Made by a program: the position numbers and the translations under genes
In this document: positions 17,659 to 26,255 of the stretch, piece by piece
Numbering within the stretch: the stretch's first letter is position 1
How the letters are laid out: the number at the start of each line of letters is the position of its first letter
Notes under the pieces: generated by a model
Told to the model about the DNA's origin: nothing
What the model saw: only the letters and a program-made list of their open reading frames with translations
The model's database searches: none
Assembly (NCBI GenBank): GCA_028874335.1
Contig: JAPPJY010000011.1
Coordinates: 1 to 64,000, forward strand
Direction: 5' to 3'
Length of the DNA: 64,000 nucleotides
DNA from: Gemmatimonadota bacterium
GTDB taxonomy: Bacteria; Latescibacterota; UBA2968; GCA-2709665

Positions 17659-18610
17659 ACGACGAGTTCCCCGAGATGGCGTCGATCAACTCCATCGTCT
17701 TCACCGCGTCGTCTAGACCACAGGCCGGGAACGGGAGCGAGCCGCCGTTCCGGACCCATCTCAGGAACGCGCGGTCCTGCCGATAAAAGCCTGCTTTGTA
17801 GCGTCGATCGATTTCATCCCCTTCGACGTTCACCGGCCCGCCGTCCCTGTGCCTCAAGGTTGCGGCCTGCCCGAGAGCGGACGTGAAGGTAACCCCATTG
17901 CCGCGCACTTCCACGCGGTGCCCTCCCGGCGCGAACCAGTCCATAGACGCACGCCCGACCGCCCCGCCTGAGAAGGTCAACAGCGCCGAACAACAGTCCG
18001 GCATGGGACCCTCCACGGTACGGTGCATCGTCCGGACGCTCGCCACGTCACCCCCGAAGAATCGCAGCAGATCCAGGGCGTGAATGCCGTTTGCTGCGCT
18101 CCAGCGTTTCATGACCTCTTCCGTAAATTTCGGGTTTTCCCGGACCCGCCGGATATCTTCGTGGGCGTCCACGGTGACGCTCTGCACCGGCCCGGATTCG
18201 AGGACCAGTTCCCTGCCCTTGAGAAGCGTGGAATAGAACCGCCGGTTTACGCCCACCATCGCCGGCGTACCCACCGCTCGCGCCAGATCGGCCAGTGTAC
18301 GGGTGTCGGACGTATAGAGGCCGGGAGGCTTTTCCAGAAAGGTCGGGATACCGGACCGAATGAAGTCCGCGGCGACCGCGGCGACCTGGAGGACGCTCAC
18401 GAGAACGAAAACGGCGTCCGGCCGGTCCCCTTCCAGCAGGCTCTCATGCGAGTTCAGGCGACTCGACACGCTGAACCGCGATCCGGTCTCTTCCAGAACG
18501 CGGGGGTTGGTGTCCACAAGCGTCGTCACGCGCCCCTCGCGAAGGTCGGTGAGTACTTCCAGGTGCCGCTGGGCAATGTTTCCGGCTCCGACTACCGCAA
18601 TGTTCAGCAT
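17600..18610 (-). CDS. Gfo/Idh/MocA family oxidoreductase
   Basis: A 336-residue NAD(P)-dependent oxidoreductase. The N-terminal Rossmann fold starts IAVVGAGNIAQRHLEVL, followed by FLEKPPGLYTSD (the EKP motif with catalytic-type Lys) and VGVNRRFY. The second domain includes NGIHALDLLRFFGGDV, where the His is a usual active-site residue. Substrates of this family are mostly sugars, inositols or their derivatives and cannot be assigned here. Start 18610 is chosen because the family begins at this MLNIAVVG; the longer frame to 18652 is less likely. Its 3' end overlaps the convergent ceramidase-like gene by 59 bp, which suggests a drifted stop codon in one of the two. Confidence 0.88.
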   Translation of the reverse strand: MLNIAVVGAGNIAQRHLEVLTDLREGRVTTLVDTNPRVLEETGSRFSVSSRLNSHESLLEGDRPDAVFVLVSVLQVAAVAADFIRSGIPTFLEKPPGLYTSDTRTLADLARAVGTPAMVGVNRRFYSTLLKGRELVLESGPVQSVTVDAHEDIRRVRENPKFTEEVMKRWSAANGIHALDLLRFFGGDVASVRTMHRTVEGPMPDCCSALLTFSGGAVGRASMDWFAPGGHRVEVRGNGVTFTSALGQAATLRHRDGGPVNVEGDEIDRRYKAGFYRQDRAFLRWVRNGGSLPFPACGLDDAVKTMELIDAISGNSSFNPPSCRQSSPAEAERPSE

Positions 18611-18738
18611 CTGGTCCTGTTTCCTGTTAGCATTGTACGCCGAAGCAGGCATGTTGTTGCATAGAAAGGCAAACGACGGGTATCACCATTTACATGCCCG
18701 CTATTTTCTCATAAATTCTTTGTTTTTCTTTTATTTAC

Positions 18739-18892
18739 GTCCTTTTTCTTATGCGCCAGTGTGTGCAAAAACTCCGTTTATCACTCTATCGGATACCATA
18801 TATGGGGTTTTTATTTGTTCCAAATCAATATATGGTATGTCATCTCGCTCAGTTTTGACTTTTTACACAGGCTCGCGCGTAAGAAAAAGGAC
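18739..18892. mobile_element. AT-rich MITE-like element with 18-bp inverted ends
   Basis: The ends GTCCTTTTTCTTATGCGC (18739-18756) and GCGCGTAAGAAAAAGGAC (18875-18892) are inverted repeats with one mismatch. A further perfect inner palindrome ATACCATATAT/ATATATGGTAT lies at 18793-18803 and 18828-18838. Next to the right end, the complement reads CCTGTGTAAAAAGTCAAAAC, which resembles IS256-family termini as I remember them. No coding frame is present, and base composition is far more AT-rich than the surroundings. Confidence 0.7.
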
Positions 18893-18894
18893 CA

Positions 18895-19033
18895 AAAAGA
18901 AGCGCGCCCTTCGGCAGGGGGCCGGTTTTTCCGTGAATCTCCTCAGTGTCCAAAATGGGATTTGGGTGGCCTTCGATCCTTCGCGGAACTTCCAGTCTAC
19001 GGAGATGTACGGATTAACACGGAAAAACCCCCC
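18895..19033. repeat. Dispersed repeat C, copy 1
   Basis: This stretch shares AGAAG(C/T)GCGCGC, CTTCGGCAGGGGGCCGGTTT, TTCCGTGAATC and CACGGAAAAACCCCCC with 57760-57897 in the same order. The two GGGGG..TTTTTCCGTG arms are inverted relative to each other, so the unit can fold into one long hairpin. It is non-coding and abuts the AT-rich MITE-like element. Confidence 0.75.
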
Positions 19034-19065
19034 ACGCAACCACCGGACACGCTCCATTCGAATTT

Positions 19066-19090
19066 GTAGGGGCAACCCTTGTGGTTGCCC
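19066..19090. repeat. Palindromic repeat E (GTAGGGGCAACCCTTGTGGT type)
   Basis: A short palindromic unit of a family also seen at 37554-37579, 43154-43177 and 47861-47966. The consensus is TAGGGGCRNCCYTTGTGGNY ending in GCCC. Confidence 0.8.
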
Positions 19091-19147
19091 ACATGGCGGT
19101 GGAGATATCGGTGATTCCCACGCTTGTCCTTTACAGGAACCGCCTTT

Positions 19148-19175
19148 GGCTGACTGCTGACGGCTGATAGCTGAC
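19148..19175. repeat. Repeat D (GGCTGACGGCTGATAGCTGA type), copy 1
   Basis: Tandem GCTGA-type words (TGACTGCTGACGGCTGATAG) match the repeats at 43337-43369 and 58008-58040. It lies just downstream of the 52-aa membrane-protein gene on the minus strand. Confidence 0.75.
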
Positions 19176-19180
19176 CGCTC

Positions 19181-19339
19181 CTATTCCTTCCCATCTTCCA
19201 TCCGATGCTGGCGATCGATGGATTCGAACAGGGACCTGACGTTGAAAAAGCCGCCGATGCCGACGACAACGGTGACCACGGCAAAGATGAGCAGTCCGAG
19301 AAGGAGTACGGCGCCCCAGAAAGGAACCCAGAATGCCAT
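19181..19339 (-). CDS. 52-residue single-span membrane protein next to SSS symporter
   Basis: A small gene: AAGGAGG lies eight bases before an ATG at 19339, and the stop TAG is at 19181-19183. The protein begins MAFWVPFWGAVLLLGLLIFA, has one long hydrophobic helix (about residues 5-30), then GGFFNVRSLFESIDRQHRM and an acidic tail. The Shine-Dalgarno lies within the last codons of the symporter gene, and only three bases separate the stop from the ATG, so the two are translationally linked. Small subunits beside SSS symporters are known in other bacteria; a role as an accessory subunit is an inference. Confidence 0.78.
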   Translation of the reverse strand: MAFWVPFWGAVLLLGLLIFAVVTVVVGIGGFFNVRSLFESIDRQHRMEDGKE

Positions 19340-19342
19340 GAC

Positions 19343-20890
19343 TCACGCCTCCTTTTCGCCCGGTGAACGGTCGGGAAACAGAAGTGAGCCGAGAACCATC
19401 AGGACGAGCGCCAGAACGGTCACTCCCAGTCCGATGTGCGCGCCGGTGAGGGCGTCCAGGCCCAGGGCCCGTTTAACTGGTGTCAGCCCGGCGACGGCAG
19501 CGGCGCCCGCCACAAGGGCGAGATAAGCCCCGGCGGTGCTGGCGCGCTTCCAGTAAAGGCCGGTGAGGAGCAGGGCGAACGCGCCCGTGAAGTAGATGGC
19601 GCCGCTCACGAGCATGTAGTCCCAGAGGTCCTGGCCAAGCTCGTACCAGAGCCCCCACACGAGCAGAAAGGCGCCGATGACGAGTATGAAGATCCGGGAG
19701 AGGGTCAGGCGCGCGCGGGTGGAAAGGGTATCGCCGGTAGCGGGGGCGACCACGTCGTGCGTGAGTACCGAGGACCAGCAGAGCAGGTAGCTGTCGTGGG
19801 TGGACATGAACGCGGCAAGCAGCCCCGCGCCTATAAGGCCGATGAGACCCGCGGGAAGGATCTGGCTGAGGAAGACGGGCATAGCCAGAAGGGTCAGGTC
19901 CGCGTTCCCGGTGGGGGTCCCGGCTGTGGAAAAGAAGACCGAGCGGGTCAGGTCGTCCTGGTAGAGATAGACGAGGGCGCAGATACCCAGGAACTGGGGT
20001 ACCATGAATCGAACGAGAAACCCGATGGCCGACCAGGCGTAGAGTTTCTTCACCACCGCCGTACTTTCGGCTGCGCAGGCCCGCATCACCGCGGTCTGCC
20101 ACACGGCGCAGGAGACGATCCCGGCAGTGAAGATCATCCAGACCACGTACGACGGGCCGAACCCGCCCCCTTCGTGAAGCGGATTGAACCCGGGCTCGCC
20201 GTGAATCGCCGAAACCGTTTCGACGATCGACGACCATCCCAGCGTGTTTACGGCGATGCCGCATGTGACGATCACGCCCACGGAAAGCACGATAAACTGG
20301 ATATAGTCGGTGATCACAACGGAAACCATGCCGCCGAGAATTGTATAACACAGAACCAGCAGGAGCATCACGGTCATGATCAGACCGACCGACGTGGGGT
20401 TCGTGACGCCTGTAAGCCCGGCGACAAAGATCGCGCCCGCCTTGAGGAACAGACCCATATTGAGGATACCGGAGAGGGCGAGAAGCAGGCCGCCGAAGAT
20501 GCGGACGCCCCGGCTGAATCGTCTTTCGTAGAACTCGGGAATCGTCATCACGCCCAGTTCGCGAAGCGGAACCACGATGAATCCGGTCAGGCCGATGATC
20601 AGGGTCACGATGCCCGCGATAAGGCCGATGTGAAAGGCGGCGAACCCGCCGGTGAATCCCTTCTGGGCGGAATACATGACCGTCACCAGCCCGAGTTCGC
20701 TGCCGATCATGGTGGCCACGGCGAGATACGGTTTCAACGAACGGCCGGCGACGATATAGTCGCTCATGTTGCGGATGTAACGGTTGGCGTATAGACCGAT
20801 CGCGACGGTACCCAGCATATACAGGCCGACAATCGCCCAATCGATTGCGCCGAAGTTGGAGCCGATGCTGTTCAGGAGATTGGATGACAT
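19343..20890 (-). CDS. Sodium:solute symporter (SSS family)
   Basis: A 515-residue inner-membrane transporter with about 13 predicted transmembrane helices. SSS-family features include the N-terminal DWAIVGLYMLGTVAIGLYAN, SDYIVAGRSLKPYLA, the conserved PEFYERRFSRGVRI region, ILGGMVSVVITDYIQFIV and LLAAFMSTHDSYLLCWSSVL, where the Ser/Thr-rich stretch corresponds to a sodium site. The ATG at 20890 is chosen because the first helix starts there; the longer frame encodes a non-membrane leader. The cluster context suggests uptake of the compound handled by the upstream enzymes. Confidence 0.92.
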   Translation of the reverse strand: MSSNLLNSIGSNFGAIDWAIVGLYMLGTVAIGLYANRYIRNMSDYIVAGRSLKPYLAVATMIGSELGLVTVMYSAQKGFTGGFAAFHIGLIAGIVTLIIGLTGFIVVPLRELGVMTIPEFYERRFSRGVRIFGGLLLALSGILNMGLFLKAGAIFVAGLTGVTNPTSVGLIMTVMLLLVLCYTILGGMVSVVITDYIQFIVLSVGVIVTCGIAVNTLGWSSIVETVSAIHGEPGFNPLHEGGGFGPSYVVWMIFTAGIVSCAVWQTAVMRACAAESTAVVKKLYAWSAIGFLVRFMVPQFLGICALVYLYQDDLTRSVFFSTAGTPTGNADLTLLAMPVFLSQILPAGLIGLIGAGLLAAFMSTHDSYLLCWSSVLTHDVVAPATGDTLSTRARLTLSRIFILVIGAFLLVWGLWYELGQDLWDYMLVSGAIYFTGAFALLLTGLYWKRASTAGAYLALVAGAAAVAGLTPVKRALGLDALTGAHIGLGVTVLALVLMVLGSLLFPDRSPGEKEA

Positions 20891-20948
20891 AGGTGATGCC
20901 TGAGGAGAGCCGGAAGAGCGCCCGGCCCCTACCGGGTTTTTCTTTACG

Positions 20949-21566
20949 TCAAGGCCAGGTGGGGCGTTCCATCGAAAAAGACTCGTTGACGCAGACGTAG
21001 TCCAGGTACCCGAGACGCCCCACGGGTCTGAGCGCCACGGTGTCGACGTGACCGTCCTTGATGGCCCAATCGGCAATATGGATGCCTACCACCTGGCCGA
21101 AGACGACCGTGTTCGGATCGTCCGGATCGCCCGTTGGCAGGTCAACGGTCCGGGTATGGATACACTCAAGATGGACAGGGCTTTCCGCAACGCGGGGCGG
21201 CTTAACAAGGTTCGACGGCGCCTGGGTGACGCCGGCGTATTCGAATTCGTTGACGTGCCCGGGGGCGGGCACGGCAGTGGCGTTCATATGTGTCCGAAGC
21301 TCCCAGGTGGCGAGGTTGACCACGAATTCTCCGGTTTCCTCCGCATTTCTTATCGAATCCTTCAGCCCGCCGTGGCTGTGCGTGGTTGTCGCGGCGAACA
21401 TAACCTGCGGCGGAACGTAGGCCACCGCGTTGAAGAACGAGTACGGGGCCAGGTTGACCGTACCCTCTGCGTCCATCGATGAAATCCATCCGATCGGTCG
21501 GGGCACGACGATGGCGTTGAAGGGATCGCGGGGCAGCCCGTGGCCTTCCGACGTCCTGTAGAACAT
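20949..21566 (-). CDS. Flavin reductase-like domain protein (FMN-binding split barrel)
   Basis: A 205-residue protein of the flavin reductase family that binds FMN. The N-terminus DPFNAIVVPRPIGWISSMD and LAPYSFFNAVAYVPPQVMFA are the usual flavin-contact segments, followed by VNLATWELRTHMNATA and VFGQVVGIHI. Members supply reduced flavin to oxygenases or are oxidoreductases in catabolic clusters. It sits between the symporter and an MDR dehydrogenase on the same strand with short gaps (58 and 50 bases), consistent with one operon. No partner monooxygenase is present in the window. Confidence 0.9.
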   Translation of the reverse strand: MFYRTSEGHGLPRDPFNAIVVPRPIGWISSMDAEGTVNLAPYSFFNAVAYVPPQVMFAATTTHSHGGLKDSIRNAEETGEFVVNLATWELRTHMNATAVPAPGHVNEFEYAGVTQAPSNLVKPPRVAESPVHLECIHTRTVDLPTGDPDDPNTVVFGQVVGIHIADWAIKDGHVDTVALRPVGRLGYLDYVCVNESFSMERPTWP

Positions 21567-21616
21567 GCTCGCGGCCTCTCATTCCCGAGGTCAGTTCGTT
21601 TTTCTTGCAGCGGGCG

Positions 21617-22618
21617 CTACTTCCACCTGAATACAACGCCCAGCGCGGCTGCCGGATCATCGGCGAGCATCGTGTAGATTTCCTGGCACTGTTCCGGGGC
21701 CGCGACGTGGGTGACGAGGTCTTCGACGGGCAACTTGTCCTCTCCCATCAGGCGCATCACCAGTCTGCGGTCCCGGTCCTTCGCCCATCGGTAGTAGATA
21801 TGGTCGGCCTCCGGGGTCTTGGGCTGGTGGGCGCCCAGGATGCTGACTTCCCGCAGATGCACGTCGGCCAGGAAATCCATGTCGACGGTACCGCGCGGCG
21901 AACCCAACGCGACCACACGGCCCGCGGTACACGCGATCCGGACGGCGGTGGGATACACGGCGGGCTTGCCTGTCGCTTCGATGACGACGTTGGCGCCGTC
22001 TTCCACGCAGTGTTGTCCGACTGCCTCCCCGACGTCGTCCACCTCCCCGGGATTGATACAGATTCCCGTGCCGCGGCTGCGGGCCATTTCCAGGCGAAAG
22101 CCGTCCAGGTCGATGGCGATCACCGGAAGGGCGCCGGAGAGCTGTGCCAGGGTCGCCGCCAACTGGCCGACGATCCCCATGCCGATGACGACGACAACCT
22201 CGCCCAATTCGATGCGCGCCACGCGAATCCCGTGGGTGGCGATCGCCCCCATGACCATAAAGGCGGCGGCCCTGGACGTCACGGTATCCGGGACCTTCAC
22301 ATAGAAGGCCCTCCCGCCGTAGAGAATGCTGTGGCTGGCGTGGTTACCCTGGCCGGCGACGCGGTCGCCCGGCCGGATGCCTTCAACGTCTCTGCCGACT
22401 TCCAGCACGGTGCCGACGTTGCAGTAGCCGGTGGCGCGGGGAAACCGTACCGGATTCCCGGGTTCTCCGCCGTGGGTCCATCCGTGGATCTCGGTGCCCA
22501 CGCTGACTGCGGTGTACTCGTTTTCGAGAAGGATACCGTCATCCGGCACCGGACCCGTTTCGAAGCACGCGACTTCCATTCGGCGAATACCGGGAATCTG
22601 GAGACGTCTGGCTTTCAT
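21617..22618 (-). CDS. Medium-chain dehydrogenase/reductase lacking the usual zinc ligands
   Basis: A 333-residue MDR-superfamily protein. The N-terminal GroES-like domain reads YTAVSVGTEIHGWT and RATGYCNVGTVLEVG, then IRPGDRVAGQGNHASH; the GHE and Cys4 zinc motifs are absent. The Rossmann segment is VVVVIGMGIVGQLAATLAQL with VIAIDLDGFR after it, indicating NAD(H) preference from the Asp. Similar proteins are annotated as zinc-binding dehydrogenases or BchC-like. It is part of the minus-strand catabolic cluster. Its substrate is unknown. Confidence 0.85.
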   Translation of the reverse strand: MKARRLQIPGIRRMEVACFETGPVPDDGILLENEYTAVSVGTEIHGWTHGGEPGNPVRFPRATGYCNVGTVLEVGRDVEGIRPGDRVAGQGNHASHSILYGGRAFYVKVPDTVTSRAAAFMVMGAIATHGIRVARIELGEVVVVIGMGIVGQLAATLAQLSGALPVIAIDLDGFRLEMARSRGTGICINPGEVDDVGEAVGQHCVEDGANVVIEATGKPAVYPTAVRIACTAGRVVALGSPRGTVDMDFLADVHLREVSILGAHQPKTPEADHIYYRWAKDRDRRLVMRLMGEDKLPVEDLVTHVAAPEQCQEIYTMLADDPAAALGVVFRWK

Positions 22619-22705
22619 CTGCGAGCCCTTTCGAATTGCCCGACGGCGGATCCGTGCGTGGCAGTGAGACGGACACGGAAACTCTCCGGGAGACGGGCGC
22701 GTTGC

Positions 22706-23743
22706 TTACGCCTGCCCACGGTCCAGGGTATGACGGAAGAGTCGAAGGAAATTTCCCCCCCAGACTTTCCGTATTTCGTCTTCCGAGAGGCCGCGAGCGA
22801 GCATGGCGCGGGTGAGGCGCACAAGCTTCGAGACGTCTCCGAAAACAGGCGTCTTCGAACCCATGCCGTCGTAATCGGAGCCGACGCCAACGTGGTCGAT
22901 GCCGACCAGGTCCGCCACGTGACAGATATGGTCGACCATCCGGTCCGCGGAAGGGTTTTCCGGATCGATAAAGCCCGGGAGAAACGCAATACCCATCACC
23001 CCGCCAACCCCGGCCAGCGCCCTGAGCTGATCGTCGGTCAGGCAGCGCCAGTGGTTGCAGACGGAAAAGGCCGCCGTGTGGGTCATCGTTACCGGGAGCG
23101 AAGACTGTTCCAGCACCTGGTAGAAAGCTTTGTCGTTGATATGGGCCAGGTCCGTGATGATGCCCAGCCGGTTGCTTTCCTTCAGCACGGCTTTACCGAA
23201 GTCCGTCAGCCCGTTGGCGCTCCTGCGTTCCCGTTCGCGGTCTTCCGGCGTGCACGGCCCGAAAGGACTCCTGCTGCCCTGCAGCAGGGAGGGGTCGTCG
23301 CCGCCTTCGCCGTGGGTGATGCCGATGCAGCGAACGCCCAGGCGGTAGTAGAGACGCAATGTATCCATTTCGCCTTCCAGCCAGCGTCCCGCGCCTTCGA
23401 TTGTGAGCAGGATGCCGATTTTGCCGGATTCTCTCGCCCGTTCAACATCCTGAGACGAGAACACCAGCATCAGGTCGTCGGGATAGAGCGCCACGGACGC
23501 CAGAGTTTGTTCGAGCGTGACGCGGACGTTTGCGGTGGGCCCGTTGCCGACGACGAAGAAGCCGGCGTCGAACCCGCCTTCACGCATCCGTGGAATGTCC
23601 ATGTGATACGCGAGATCCCGTTTTTTCAGGTCCATCGGACGATCGCCCCGGTGTACGTGCTCCACGGGCGTGTCGTTGTGGCCGTCGACGATCAGGCAGC
23701 GATCGTGAACCGCCTGCGCTTCTTCAATGGTAACTTCCGGCAT
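22706..23743 (-). CDS. Membrane dipeptidase (renal dipeptidase-like, peptidase M19)
   Basis: A 345-residue binuclear zinc amidohydrolase. Metal ligands are seen in VDGHNDTPVE (His-x-Asp), LTIEGAGRWLEG (Glu), DLAHINDKAF and TMTHTAAFSVCNHWR (His), and GVGSDYDGMG (Asp). The C-terminal GGNFLRLFRHTL is also typical. No signal peptide is visible, so it is probably cytoplasmic. M19 enzymes split dipeptides, often with D-residues, and also amides such as beta-lactams. Together with the M20 enzyme upstream, this suggests that the cluster handles an amide-linked substrate. Confidence 0.93.
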   Translation of the reverse strand: MPEVTIEEAQAVHDRCLIVDGHNDTPVEHVHRGDRPMDLKKRDLAYHMDIPRMREGGFDAGFFVVGNGPTANVRVTLEQTLASVALYPDDLMLVFSSQDVERARESGKIGILLTIEGAGRWLEGEMDTLRLYYRLGVRCIGITHGEGGDDPSLLQGSRSPFGPCTPEDRERERRSANGLTDFGKAVLKESNRLGIITDLAHINDKAFYQVLEQSSLPVTMTHTAAFSVCNHWRCLTDDQLRALAGVGGVMGIAFLPGFIDPENPSADRMVDHICHVADLVGIDHVGVGSDYDGMGSKTPVFGDVSKLVRLTRAMLARGLSEDEIRKVWGGNFLRLFRHTLDRGQA

Positions 23744-23807
23744 GTGTTTTGTCCCTGGCTGAGGGTTTTTTCGGGTCGGATCAATACCAAACTGCTTTGC
23801 GACCGCG

Positions 23808-25130
23808 CTACGGCGGATCGACGGGTACTTTCTGCCTCTTCCGGACCAGCGGGTCGTATGTGAATCCTTCCGAGCGTTTTTCGAACTCCGCGCGCGCTTT
23901 TTTCAGTTTTTCCGGGTTCCGGCAGAGGTCGACCGCGCTTCCGGCGAAGACTTTCGCGGTCTGCCGGACCGCACGATCGGCGAAGGGCAGGGCAGCCTGC
24001 GCGGCCATATCCCGGTGGTGGCCGGGCGTTCCCTTCGCGTAACAGACCATCTCGAAGCGTCCCAGCGGTGCCAGCCAGGATACGTTGTCCTCGTCCGTGG
24101 ATCCCCGACCCTGCGAGCCGCTGCCCTTGGCGATCTTCGTGTTGAAACCTTTCTTGTAGCCGAGGCCTTCGGCGTGCTTCACGTCGGCTTCCGTCGGTTT
24201 GGGAGGCCCGAAGAGTTTGAGGTTCTTTCGGACGATTTCACACATCGCCTTGTTGGGCAGACGCGGGTACACGGCGGTGATTCGCGACCATTTCATCTTC
24301 GTATCGGTCGCCCTGGCGGCGCCCCTGGCGCAGGCGGTGAGGCGTTCCCGCACGTCGTCGACCTGCGCGCGGTCCTTGCCCCGAACGAAGTACCAGATCT
24401 TGGCATAGGCCGGCACCACGTTGGGTGCGTCGCCTCCGTCGCGGATCACGGAATGGATCCTGACGTTTTCGGGGACATGCTCGCGGAGATAGTTGGCGGC
24501 GACGTCCGTGAGCATCACCCCGTCCAGCGCGCTGCGGCCCCGGTGGGCCGACGCGCCGTGGGCCGTGCGTCCGAAGAACTCATAAACGAGGGAATCCAAC
24601 GACGACCCGCCGAAATTGTTGACACCCGAAGCATCCCCCGGATGCCACGCAAGGCAGACGTCCAGGTCCCGGAAAGCGCCGTCGCGGGCCATGTAGACTT
24701 TGCCACCCAGAGTTTCCTCCGCCGGACAGCCGTAGTACACGATTCTGCCCGATATTCCGGTTGATTCGAGGATCTTCGCAGCGACGACCGCACCCACGGC
24801 CGGGGCAACGCCCAGGAGGTTATGGCCTCAGCCGTGACCCCATTGACCTTCTTCAGGGCCGCAGTTGGGCAGGGCGTCGTATTCGCCCAGCATGCCGACC
24901 GCCGGTTCTCCGGTTCCCCGGGTTGCACGAAACGCCGTGGGAATCTTGCTGAACGGAAATTCGACCTCGAAGCCGCGGGAATCCAGGTAGTCCGCGATCG
25001 CCCGCGAGGACTTGACTTCCCGGAAGGGCCGTTCCGCCCAGGCGTGTACCTTACTCGAAAGTACCCGCGCCCGTTTCGACTCGCCGGCAACGGCGCGATT
25101 GACGAGACTCCTTTTTTCTTTTTTGGTCAT
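23808..25130 (-). CDS. M20 amidohydrolase (AbgB-like) with in-frame TGA at the metal-binding Cys codon; candidate selenoprotein
   Basis: A 440-codon frame interrupted only by TGA at codon 101 (24828-24830). The flanks read LGEYDALPNCGPEEGQWGHG and GHNLLGVAPAVGAVVAAK, in the same frame; in M20D amidohydrolases the codon here encodes the Cys of GHGCGHN, a metal ligand. All other site residues are present: PAEET, AWHPGD and GTPGHHRDM. The 340 codons past TGA show no frameshift. A hairpin follows (24800-24816). The ATG overlaps the upstream stop (ATGA). Read-through with selenocysteine, a fresh nonsense mutation and a base error are the options. TGA is an ordinary stop elsewhere in the window, so recoding is not general. 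Confidence 0.75.
24800..24816 (-). promoter_or_regulatory. SECIS-like hairpin downstream of the in-frame TGA
   Basis: On the minus strand the bases after TGA fold as CC-U-GGGC-GUU-GCCC-C-GG: four perfect GC pairs closing a three-base loop, extended by two CG pairs past one U/C mismatch. The loop begins with G and starts 18 nt after the TGA. Both fit the published bacterial SECIS model (loop 16-37 nt after UGA, G among the first loop bases). In GC-rich DNA such hairpins also arise by chance. Confidence 0.45.
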
Positions 25131-26239
25131 GTCACGTTCCTCGTGTGAAAACCCGGGTTCGCGACGGCATCGGCCACCGCATCGCCCACTTTCGTTGTCC
25201 CGGCGGCGCCTCCGAGATCGGCCGGGTGGTTCTTCGGGTCGTCCAGCGCCAGATCAACCGCGCGGTCGATCGTCTCCGAAGCAACGATGGCTTCCGTATC
25301 GTCATGGCGCGCGCCCAGCCAGGATAGCATCATCCCGGCGGAGAGGATCTGTGCCATGGGATTGGCGGTACCGCTCCCGGCAATATCCGGCGCGGTGCCG
25401 TGGGACGGCTGGAAGACGCCGTAGCGGTCGCCGACGTCGGCCGAGGGCGCCATCCCCATCCCGCCGATGGTTGCGGCGGCCAGGTCCGAGATGATGTCCC
25501 CGAACATATTCTCCGCGACGACAACGTCGTACCAGGCGGGGTTGCGAAGCTGGTACACGGTGAATGCGTCCACGTAGGCATAGTCCCGTTCGATGCCGGG
25601 ATACGATTCCGCGACCTCGTCGTAGATCTGCCTGAAAAATGCCATGCTCTTCAGAATGTTGGCCTTGTCCACTGACGTCACGCGGCTCCGGCCGTCGGCC
25701 GGCGCCCCCTTCCGTTGCTTTGCGATTTCAAAGGCGTATCTGACGATCCGCTCGGTACCGGCGCGGGTGATGACCATGTTGTCCACGGCGAGGCTGTCTC
25801 CGAGGCGGACCCCGGCGCCGCGGGAGGCGTAGAGACCCTCGGTATTCTCTCGCATGATGACGTAGTCGAGGGGCGGGTTGCCGTCCAGAAGCGGAGGCAC
25901 GCCGCGGTATTTCTTGATGGGCCGTATCCCGGCGTACAGGTCCAGCTCGAAGCGCAGCGTGAGTTGCGGTGCGATTTCCGTGCCGTCGGGAAACCGGATG
26001 TCCGGGTCGCCGGCGGAGCCGAAGAGCACGGCGTCGGCCTGCTTGCAGGCGTCGAGCGTGGATTCCGGAAGGTCAACCCCGGTTTCGGCGTAACACCCGG
26101 CGCCAACCCGGTGTTCGGAAAACGTGAAACGGAGATCGGGATGCGGTTCCTCGAGCGCCAGAAGCACCTTGAGCGCCTCCGCGACGACTTCCGGGCCGAC
26201 GCCGTCTCCGGGGAGTACCGCGATGTTGTACGTTGGCAT
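25127..26239 (-). CDS. Isocitrate/isopropylmalate dehydrogenase family protein
   Basis: A 370-residue NAD-dependent beta-decarboxylating dehydrogenase. The N-terminus IAVLPGDGVGPEVVAEALKVL, the substrate segment LDYVIMRENTEGLYASRG, the Lys/Asp region SVDKANILKSM, VDAFTVYQL, and AENMFGDIISDLAAATIGG (Mg-binding Asp) are conserved, as is GVFQPSHGTAPDIAGSGTANP. The substrate could be 3-isopropylmalate, D-malate or tartrate; no leuACD genes are nearby and the context is catabolic, so tartrate or malate types are more likely. It overlaps the M20 gene by four bases (ATGA), consistent with coupled translation. Confidence 0.9.
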   Translation of the reverse strand: MPTYNIAVLPGDGVGPEVVAEALKVLLALEEPHPDLRFTFSEHRVGAGCYAETGVDLPESTLDACKQADAVLFGSAGDPDIRFPDGTEIAPQLTLRFELDLYAGIRPIKKYRGVPPLLDGNPPLDYVIMRENTEGLYASRGAGVRLGDSLAVDNMVITRAGTERIVRYAFEIAKQRKGAPADGRSRVTSVDKANILKSMAFFRQIYDEVAESYPGIERDYAYVDAFTVYQLRNPAWYDVVVAENMFGDIISDLAAATIGGMGMAPSADVGDRYGVFQPSHGTAPDIAGSGTANPMAQILSAGMMLSWLGARHDDTEAIVASETIDRAVDLALDDPKNHPADLGGAAGTTKVGDAVADAVANPGFHTRNVT

Positions 26240-26255
26240 GCACTTCCTTTCAGGA

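Noticed and set aside
21605-23863. A 752-codon plus-strand open frame
   Set aside because: It runs antisense to the MDR dehydrogenase and M19 dipeptidase genes, has no Shine-Dalgarno and shows no motif; long antisense frames are expected in GC-rich DNA.
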